From the NCBI GenBank assembly GCA_024760905.1, contig CM045751.1:11226001-11290000 (forward strand): DNA of 64,000 nucleotides. The letters run 5' to 3'. This DNA comes from Plotosus lineatus. Taxonomy: Eukaryota > Chordata > Actinopteri > Siluriformes > Plotosidae. The position numbers were made by a program, and so were the translations under genes. Shown one piece after another: positions 39,629-49,433 of the stretch. Under the pieces are notes generated by a model, which searched no databases, was not told where the DNA came from, and saw only the letters and a program-made list of their open reading frames with translations. How positions within the stretch are numbered: the first letter of the stretch is position 1; every line of letters begins with the position of its first letter.

Positions 39629-39790
39629 AAGGGCAGTGGTGGCTTAGTAGTGATGGGTTACTGATCCTAAGGCTAGTGGTTTTATCCCCACTGTTGGGCT
39701 CTTGAGCAAGGCCCTTAACTCTCAGCTGAGTTGTATAAAAATTATAATTGTAAGTTGCTCCACCAAATGCTATAAATGTCAGAATCAAAA
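39629..39790 (+). repeat. SINE-A-like head with another body
   Basis: Head GGGCAGTGGTGGCTTAGTAG, then GAGCAAGGCCCTTAACTCTC and TAAGTTGCTCCACCAAATGC, the body of a different fish SINE. Confidence 0.65.
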
Positions 39791-40939
39791 TATTTCAGAA
39801 AGGCATTGTGGCCGATCCCATTGTGATGTTTCATTGTCATCGCACGTATTGCAGTGGTCGTTGACGTCCACAGATGGCAGTAGAGGAATGTAAATGTAAT
39901 AAGCAAAAAAATTCAGAAAAGCATTGTTGGCCATTCCATTTTACTTCCAAGAGATAACATTGCATTTCATATTTATTTAATATCCCAGGAATGTGAATGG
40001 GCTGCTTTAAGGGTACTTAAATACAGGAGGTTAACAAATATAAAAACGTAGCCGGACAATTTCAAATTTCGCAATAAAGAAGAGTTTTGATGCTCATGCT
40101 AATTTCATGCTAAAATGTGTGCTAATGAACATGCTGTGTGTTTAATGACTGACAAGTCAAGATCAAACTCATTCATGGGATTTATTCCTTTTTTGTACTT
40201 CCATAATACGTTTCACTGATATATAAAATATTCTTGGAGTTTTTAATCTGTATTTGTGTACAAAAGTTATTCACAGCAATGAAAAAAACAAAACAAAAAA
40301 AAAACCCAAAAAATAAACACAACAATTAAGTTATTCTCAAGTGCATAGTTAGTGTTAGTGCAAATGTGATATTTAGTGCAGTAATAATATACTTTAAAAT
40401 AGAAATAACAAATATGTTACGGTTGCAAAACTATCGTTTGCACATTAATCCCTCATTTATTAAAGAACTTTACAGCTGAGGAAAGGATATGAATTGCGGC
40501 CATTTTTTTTTTTTTTTTCACAGATAAAAGCTTGTCAGCGCCCTGCGATATCAGGACACCAGTCAATCAGGTTTGGAAGGAATGGAACATCATCATAATT
40601 AAGAAATGCTTGAATATGTTTGAGAAAGTCCACGATTATTTTGGCGTATATCCATGAATTTAAATTTTGTCTTAAAAAAAAAAAAACATTGAACGTAAGA
40701 AACATTTCACCATTTAAAACATGTTTGCCTATCTTCAGCAACAGTACAATCTTTCTGAGGTATCTACAAACTGTCTGTGGCTCATTTTGCTCGAAAGTAA
40801 GCATTTTTTTCTAAGCATACGATTCTCAAATACATAAAATGGTTAACATAACATTTTAATTTAATAATAATTATAACAGTTTACATTTACTCTGTAATTC
40901 GAGTAAGAACGTTGTAATTTCTATGTGACTTTGTCAGTC
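39791..40939. other. Intergenic, nothing recognised
   Basis: AT-rich sequence with A and T runs. A minus-strand 89-codon frame (40535-40804) matches nothing I know and lacks splice or codon signals. Confidence 0.5.
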
Positions 40940-41280
40940 AATTCATTCATTCGTTTTCTATGCCACTTATTTCTAATTATGGTCGCAGAAGGCTGGCACT
41001 CATCTCAGCCGACTCTGGGCAAAGGTAAGGTACACCCTGGACAGCTTGTCAGGCCATCAAAAGGCCAATACACACCCACACTCATACCTATGGGTGATTG
41101 GGAACAACCAGTTTGCCCACTGTGCATGTGTTCAGGCTGTGGGAGGAAATCAGACATCCCAATGTAAACCCATAGAAGCGCGGGAAAAACATGCAAACTC
41201 CACACATATACGCCCGAGCTCAGGAATCGGACCTTCTTGCTGTGAAATAAATGTGCTAACCATTACATCACTGTGCCAGT
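40940..41280 (-). repeat. SINE-B, tail i
   Basis: Tail CACTCATCTCAGCCGACTCT at left, head CTTCTTGCTGTGAAATAAAT at right. Confidence 0.85.
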
Positions 41281-41483
41281 CAATATGAAAGCATAAGTGC
41301 AAAAAAAAAAAAAACCCATGAATGATGAGTGGATGTACTTCTTTTGTTCATGTTAGGCAATCAGAACATGTGACTTGGAGACTGTTTCCAAATATTCAAC
41401 CGGGGTGAATATGCTCAGAATGTGTTCACATATAACAGTTGACTAAACAAATTAAAATATGTAACTTGTAATAATAATCATAT

Positions 41484-41527
<44 letters not shown>
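41484..41527. repeat. (ATC)n microsatellite
   Basis: About 44 bp at the 3' edge of a LINE. Confidence 0.93.
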
Positions 41528-41528
<1 letters not shown>

Positions 41529-42205
41529 TTCCACTTCTTCTGAGGCCAGGTCGTGGGGGCAGCAACCTAAGCAAAGAGGTCCAGAAATCTCTCCACCCAG
41601 AAACTTCTTCCAGCTCTTCCAGGGTGGGGACACCGAGGAGTTCCCAGACAAGCCGAGAGACAAAGTCCCTCCAGCATGTTCTATGTCGACTTACCTGGGG
41701 TCTCTTTGCGGTTGGACATACCTGAAACACCACACCATGGAGGCCGAGCTCTCCCCAGATGGTTGAACTTCTCACCTTGTCTCTAAGGGAGAGCCCCGCC
41801 ACCTGGCGAAGGAAGCTCATTTCAGCCGCTTGTATCCGTAGTCTTGTTCTTTCGGTCACTACCCAAAGCTCGTGACCCTAGATGAGGGTTGGAACGTAGA
41901 TCAACTTGGAAATTCAGAGCTTTGTCTTGCGGCTCAGCTCCCTCTTCACTACGACGGACTGGTACAGGCTCCGCTTTACAGCAGAGGCTGCAGCGATCCG
42001 TCTGTCAATCTCCCGCTCCATCCTTCACTCACTCATGAACAAGACCCCAAGATACTTAAACTTCTCCACTTGGGGCAGAACCTCATTCCTGACCCGGAGG
42101 GTGCATTTCACCCTTTTCTGACTGAGAACCACGGACTTGGAGGCGCTGATTTTCATCCAGGCCGCTTCGCACTCGACTGCGAATCGCTCCAAGGAGAGCT
42201 GTATA
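41522..42205 (-). mobile_element. L2/Rex1-like LINE, 3' part
   Basis: Encodes the thumb/C-terminal region on the minus strand, from KFKYLGVLFMSE to RTRLRIQAAEMSFLRQVAGL and LLRLLPPRPG. (ATC)n and (AAT)n tracts sit on either side. Confidence 0.85.
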
Positions 42206-42236
42206 TATACTATATAACAATAATATATATAGCATA

Positions 42237-42297
42237 ATAATAATAATAATAATAATAGTAATAATAATAATAATAATAATAGTAATAGTGAATAATA
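42237..42297. repeat. (AAT)n microsatellite
   Basis: About 60 bp with AGT interruptions at the other LINE edge. Confidence 0.93.
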
Positions 42298-42454
42298 GTG
42301 TTTTCTGGCATGAGGTGTGAAATGTATCATGCATAATGAAAAATAATGCTTGGGGATGTATCCTAATGTACACTACTCGGCCATAAGTTACATAAGATAC
42401 AAAACAGTGTTTATCTCAGTACAGTCGCATCAGTCATGTGTTGGAGTGTATTAG

Positions 42455-42660
42455 GCACACAGTGAGCGGTCAGTTGTCAAAGTCGATGTGTTGGAAAGCA
42501 AGAAAAATGGATGAGCCTTAAGGGTCTGAGTGGGTCACGCGGTGATGGATAAACCACCCAATCAATTTACAGTATCTCCAAAATGGCAGATCTTGTGGGG
42601 CGTTTTTGGTATGCACTGATAAGCACCTACCAAAGGTGCGTCAAGGAATGCACCTGGGGG
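42455..42660 (+). pseudogene. Tc1-like transposase relic
   Basis: Sequence from GTGAGCGGTCAG to AAGGAATGCACC resembles the first part of a fish Tc1-like transposase gene (SISKTAGLVG-type helix region), with stops and frameshifts. Termini not found. Confidence 0.5.
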
Positions 42661-42864
42661 GGGGGTATTTTGAATACACCTTCTGACTCCGTTAGAATGA
42701 CTGGTCCAAATTTTTCACTGTTATTGTACATACAGTAGTTGCATATGTAATACCAGTGGAAAATAAAAGGCAGGCACATCATGCATTTGACTTGATATCA
42801 GCCTGGAAATACTGGTTTAAGTCTTGTTGGGATGTTCTTTACTTATTCCAAGCCCTCTTTGCAC

Positions 42865-43413
42865 TCATTGGGCTGTTTTATCTGGGTCTGGTGGCTCTTG
42901 TTGATCAGAAATGTTTTCCTTCTGTTTATCGAAATCCTGGATGTTCATCATCGTCAACTCACCGAGTTCCATATCACTTGCTTTTAAAGCCAGAGAAGAC
43001 GAGTTGTCAGCTGTTTCGTCGTGTTTGAGCCCGATATCATCAGGAATGATTTCTACTTCAATGTCTGAAGAATCCTCGCTCTCTTTAAACCACACTGTCT
43101 TCTGTTTGTCCTTCCTCCTCTCTTTAGCGAGGATGGATCTGACCTGGCTTTTCATCCCCTGAGCTTTGGGGTGGAGAGCTGGGCTGCTGCGGTGCACATG
43201 GTTTGAGTGGACACGCATGCCACACGAATTGCAGTGTCCTTGCCTCTCACGTGGTGTTGCTCTCCCTCTCCATTTCGGTGTACCTTCCTGTTTCCTGTTT
43301 CTCTTATCTGGTCTCCGCATCGCCAGCCTGCCCATGTCTGCTTCATTCAGGAAGCCATCATTGGTGAACTGCATGCTGTCTCTTGGCCTTAACCCATCAG
43401 TGGGTTGAGTATG
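42865..43413 (-). CDS. cdhr5: cdhr5 exon 14: cytoplasmic tail and stop
   Basis: 549 nt after GCTTGCAG to TGA at 42867-42865. The tail is rich in Arg/Lys early and Asp/Glu late, with the CDHR5-conserved VRSILAKERR and KTVWF. No PDZ ligand at the end. Confidence 0.9.
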   Translation of the reverse strand, partial: HTQPTDGLRPRDSMQFTNDGFLNEADMGRLAMRRPDKRNRKQEGTPKWRGRATPRERQGHCNSCGMRVHSNHVHRSSPALHPKAQGMKSQVRSILAKERRKDKQKTVWFKESEDSSDIEVEIIPDDIGLKHDETADNSSSLALKASDMELGELTMMNIQDFDKQKENISDQQEPPDPDKTAQ

Positions 43414-46400
43414 CTGCAAGCATGAACCTAAACACTGAATGGGTTGTCAGATCAATGCCACATTTCTTTTAATGCAGCTAAATATAAACCTCAAACTAAA
43501 TGCTCCATTTCGATTCATTCGATTCATTGCTTCTGTAATATTTTTCAGAGCATTCAAAGCTGAACTCACACAGCGATGATGAGAAGATGCTGACCTCTGA
43601 TAACTTGAACGTATCCGGGTTCCTTTTCTTGAGACGGGAGATGAGGTAGCCAATCACGATAAGGCACAGAACAAGCAAGGCTGCCATTACAAAGCCTAGT
43701 AAAGCCATATCTCCAGCACGGTACCCATCTGAGGGTGACTGGATGCCTACGGCTGGAATGTAAAAAAAAAAAAAAAAAAAAGGAGCATTGAAATGTGTGG
43801 TATAGCAGTGAGACCTCCAAATGATTACTACTGAATTCAGAACCATTGAGGGAAGAACTCACATGGTAGGACAATCACAGACAGAGCTGCTGTTCCTGAC
43901 TCACCAGTTGACACGTCAACAGCCCGAACCTGCAAGCAGCAAAATTCCCATGAGTAAATATTCTACATCACAACTATATGAGAAGATAGAAGTTTCCAGA
44001 AATTTGTGTACTTGCCTGCAAAGCAAAAGAGTCGGTCCGAACGGGCTTTTTTAGAAGCACAAATCCATCTGTGGTTATGTTGACATAACTGCTGTATTGT
44101 ACTTCATATCTTACATCAGGATTTATTCCCTGTCCCCCATTCAAACATATTCATAGATCAAGTATATGTCAACAGATACGAACAATATTGTTGTTTATTT
44201 GCAATACTATTGACATTATAACCTACGTTTGCGAAGTCTTCATCCCTCGCTCTGACTCTGAAGGGTCTATTTGAAGTCCTGTCCCTGAGAACCATGTTCT
44301 CAGGGCCTGAGTTGCTGTAAACATATGCCTCGTAGCGTTCCCTCTCAAATTTTGGTGGGTTCTTGCTCTTTTTCATCACCGCTATATTGACTGTGGTGGA
44401 GGCGAACTGGTCACGGTTTGATACCTGGGAAGCCTGGGCAAAACCATTACCACCAGTATTGTAATGCAGTCCATGGACTGTACATTGTGCTCAAAGTAGT
44501 CCTAGAATTTGATTTTCACCTCTGATTTTATTTTGTCTCAGTGCTTCTGGGACACGTCCTGGATCCAAAGCAAATCTGACCAGGATAAAGCTGTTACTGA
44601 TGAATGACTGAACAGCTTAGTCCTGATTTCATTTTCTTCTTCATAGCAGCCTCGTATATTACTGTATACTGTATAGCTAACTGAATGCTACTGATTTCAA
44701 ACTTTTAGAAAGAAGTAGGATTTTAGTATCTAAGTTTCATTCATTCATTTCCTAAGCCATGGCACCCATCTCAGCTGACTTGAGGCAAGGGCAGAGTACA
44801 CCCTGGACAACTCGTCAGGCCATCGCAGGGTAGAAACACGCTGACGGCTATGTAGCGACTCTGGACGAAAGTCAGCAATGGTTCTTTTACATGAACCTCA
44901 CACCATGGACAGTGAGAGACATGGCCGGCCTTTGCCAACCAAGTTAGCTGCACTGGGGAGACGGCAGTGGCAGCTTGTTGAGAGTAGGGCGTCAACCCCA
45001 AACCTTGGGATCAGTGATCCAGCACCTTACCACCAGACCATCGCTGCCCTCCAGAATGTGTATAATATTATGTAAAATCAAAAGTTTGAAAAATGGACTC
45101 TTACCAAAACTGTGAGAAATACTGGGCCTGTGGTATCTGCTGGTTTCAGCATGGTTATGTTTCCTGTGTTTTCATCGATTTGAAATATGTTGTCTTCGTT
45201 TCCTAAAATAAATGTAGAAAGGAATAATCTTGCTGGAAACCAAAGAAATTTCAGATGTTTATTCAGATATTAAAAAAGAAAGAGAATACTGTATATTTTT
45301 TTACCTTTAACAATTTTATAGCTTATCTCTTCATTTCTGCTTTTGTCCCCATCTCTTGCATAGATCGGCCCTGGATGTAACAGTAGTGGTCCTTCCTAAA
45401 AGTTTGAATGTGATGATTAGATCAGATAATTTGAGAGGTTTTTTTTTGGAAAAACTAAATGTTACAACACTATTACAGTCATCCCTCGATACTTTGTGCT
45501 TCAGTTTCTGCGGCTTCACTGCATCGCAGGTTTTTCAAAAATCTTCTTCTTCTACTTCCATTTTTTCAGGGGTCGCCACAGCGAATCATCTGATTCGCAT
45601 ATTTGATTTGGCATAGGTTTTTATGTCAGACGCCGTTCCTGACACAACCCTTTAGCAAGGGACAGAAACACACTGACGACTTTGCAGCTACTCTTTACGA
45701 AAGTCAGCAATGGTTCTTTTACATGAACCTCTCACCATAGACAGTGAGAGACATGGACGGCCTTTGATAACCCAGTTAGCTGCACTGGGAGGGGGGGGGG
45801 GGGGGCAGTGACAATCCTGTGGAGAGTGGGACTTGAACTCCCAACCTTAGGATTAGTGATCCAGCACCCTTTACCACCAGGCCACCACTGCCCCTTTCAC
45901 AAATAGTTCTCAAAATATTTTAAAAAATGAGGAAATTAAGGAAAAATAGGGGAAAAGTTAAGGAAAATGTCACAAAACAAGGCCAATTATGCAAAAAAAC
46001 CCAAACAAACAAAAAATCCCAACCCAAAACCCCCCAACAAAACAACTTACATTTTTATGTGAGGTGCGTATCTGATTGTGTGTGTGCGTGTGCATCTATA
46101 TGTGTGTGTTTATATATTATTTACATCTATGCATTATTTTTGAATGTTTAATTGTTATTATAAGCATTTATAGCATTGAATATGTATTTATTGATATTAT
46201 ATACATGTATGTATACATCAGTCAAGGGGGTCGATCCTATTTTGCGGAAATCGGTGGTTCTGGGGGGGGGGGAGTCTCGGTCCCTATTAACCGTGGAAAG
46301 TGAGGGATCCCTGTATTAAATTTTATTGCATAGATATACTAGTATGTGAAATAGTGATGAAAGAAAAGATGAGAGAAAACCTCCTGAATGTGATGAAGTG

Positions 46401-49383
46401 CTGACACTGACTTCACCAAATCAATGTACAGTGCAATAGACCTGATTTCTATGTTAAATATCCACCTGTTTTAAAATGATTTCAAATTAGATGAATGTTA
46501 GCTGATTTGGAGCACGCCCCATTCAAGTGAAGGAAATATCTCCACTATAGAAATGATAGTGGGCATTGCTGTCCGTGGCAGGACCTTAACTAGTTAAGCA
46601 GTTAGCCAGTAATATGGTAACTGGGGGTGTTGTTTTACAGATGTTTCTACTTTATTTAATAAAAGATAGCCAAGTGATATGTTGGTAAGTTGTCCAAGCA
46701 TTAACAATGCAAACAAAAATAAATGAAACCCATTATAAAACGAAAACGACTGCAGATGGGTTCAGATCTGGTCCAGCATGATCAAAAGCCTTTGAGCCAC
46801 CATTCTATCAGAAATGGATGAATGTTCCTACCCAGGGATTTTGTGGCAAAAAAAAACAAAAAACCCAACAGTAGCCAGTTAACATCGCTGACTGTGTTGT
46901 TTCGTTAATGCGGACAATTTAGTCCTATCCATAAACAAGATGTTGTTAATTTAGGCTTGTTTTGTCCTCTTTTTTCTCTTTGCCCTTGGTGTACTATTTA
47001 TTCCATCGAATGATAGCGAACAAAATAATATTACATTTCCTACAGTTACACATTCACCTTCCGGACAGACGAGACTACAGTCGGCAAAAATCACTGTCAG
47101 TGATGTTAATTAGTTTTTCGCAGAAGAGATATCAGGGTAGATCATTCACCCATCCTTGCAGGGAAGGTAGCTCAGGTTGATAGGTGATGTAAACTCAGTT
47201 GGATCCCAGTTATAGTTATTTTTAATTTTATACTTTTTTTTTTTTTTTGCATTGCCACTTTGCATATTGAACTGACACTCATTCACTTCCCAATTCACAA
47301 CCATGCATTTGTTTTTGTTGTAGTACACAGGGATCCCTCATTGTCCATGGTTAATGAGGAGCGAGACCCCCCCCCCCCCACCCACGACTGCTGAATTCCG
47401 CAAAGTAGGATTGACCCCCCCCCCCCGACTGACATGTACGTACATGTATATGTGTATATAATATCAATAAATCCATATTCAATGCGAGAAATGCTTATAA
47501 TAACAATTAAACATTCAAAAATAATGCATAAGATGTAAATAAAATATAAATATACACACATACAGACGCGCGACTCACATAAAAATGTAAGTAGTTTTGT
47601 TGGGTTGGTTTTTTTTTGTTTGTTTTTGTTTGTTTGGGTTTATTATTAGTATTATTTTCTTTTTTTGCATAATTGGCCTTGTTTTGCAGCATTTTCCTTA
47701 ACTTTTTCCCCTATTCTTCTTTCATTTCTTTATTTTTTACATTTTTCGATGAATATTTTGGAAAAACCCGCTATACACTGAAACCGCAGAAACTGAAGCA
47801 CGAAGTCGCGAGGGCTCACTGTATGTCTTCTTGAGAGAGTTCTAAAAAAACAATACTCCATAGGACAAACATCCTTTCACACCTAGGGACAATTTTAAAT
47901 ATCCAGTTAGCCTCATGTGCATGTTTTTGGACTGTGGGAGGAAACTGGAGTACCCAGAGGAAACACACAGACACAAGCATCAGGGAAAACATGCAAACGC
48001 CTCATAGAAACGTCTTTGTCTACCATGGAGCCCAAACCCAGGACTTTCTTGTTGTAAGGTGAGAGCGCTTATCATTACTGTACTCTGCCAACTTGTTATA
48101 TGGTCTGGTACCTTCTGAGTCATAGGACAACTCTTGGCGACCTGCCATGAAGGATAACGCCTTGATTATCATCTTCATGGAGGTTTTCTTGGCAAGGATA
48201 GAGCAGTGGTTTTCCATTGCCTTCTGCAAGATGCGAACATACGGGAAATTTAGAACGGCCAATTAATCTACTGTGCATGTTTCTGGGTTGGGCAGGTGGC
48301 ATAGTGGTTAGGGTGCTGTGCTCATGATCGGGAGGTTGTGAGTTCGAATCCCACTGAGACCCCCACTGTGCTAAGACCCCTGGGGAAGGTCTCGACCACA
48401 AGTGTGTCTCTGTTCACCCAGCAGTATAAATGGGTACCAGTAAAAATATACCGGGAAGGTAATTGTGATGGACTAGCGTCCCATCCAGGGGGCGTTGAAC
48501 TCCTGGTTGCTTCATGCTATGGAAACTGATGAGCCACAAGGCTTGGGTATAAAAACCCAACAGACTTTGCCTACCTAACACATATTTTTGGACCGTGGGA
48601 GGAAACTGGAGTACACAGAAGAAACCGACACGGGCACAGGGAGAACATGCAAACTTCACACAGAAACACCCAGGCCTGGAATCGAACCCCGGCCCTCTTG
48701 CTGTGAGGCTGACATGCTAACCGCTACACCACCGTGCCACCCTACTTGTTATATAGTATGTGTGAAAATAAAATTTTGGCTCCTCACTGCGATATTATTC
48801 CCCCCATGCTGTTTTTTTTCTTTGTATTATTTCTTTTTCTTTTGTTTAATATCATTGTAATAACCCCGCCAAATCGCATTTAATATTCAGATCATACTGA
48901 AATCAGATCATAAAGCGAAGAGAGTTAAAGTTCCATCAAAGATATTTCTCTTGATTTTGTGTATTTTTTTTTTTTTTTTTGTATAAAACTGAGGTGAGTC
49001 TGAAGGTAAAATCCTTTACCTGTCGTTCTGTTAAGTTGACTTTGCCCTTATAGCCACCACTCAGGCAGATTTTTGCACTACCAATATTAATTCTCGTGCA
49101 TGGCTGAAACCAAGGTGGCCGGTTGTCAATGTCTTTTATGTTGATTATAATTGTCGTGGTAGCTTTGAATGAGATTAGGCCTGGTGGTGACAGTGGTGGC
49201 GTATCCTGTAAAAAAGAAAGAACGAAGAAAGTAGAGTCGTGAAGTTCTCTCAATGTATTCACAAATGTACGAAGATGTCTGCACCACAGTAGCGCAAACA
49301 TACAGCTAGTAGTTCTTTACATGTCGAAAAAATGTCTTTTTCAAGGCAAGGATTTTTAAATAAATAAATAAAAAAAAACCATA

Positions 49384-49433
<50 letters not shown>

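Noticed and set aside
40535..40804. 89-codon minus frame
   Set aside because: No recognisable domain; AT-rich, runs through poly-A, so left as noncoding.
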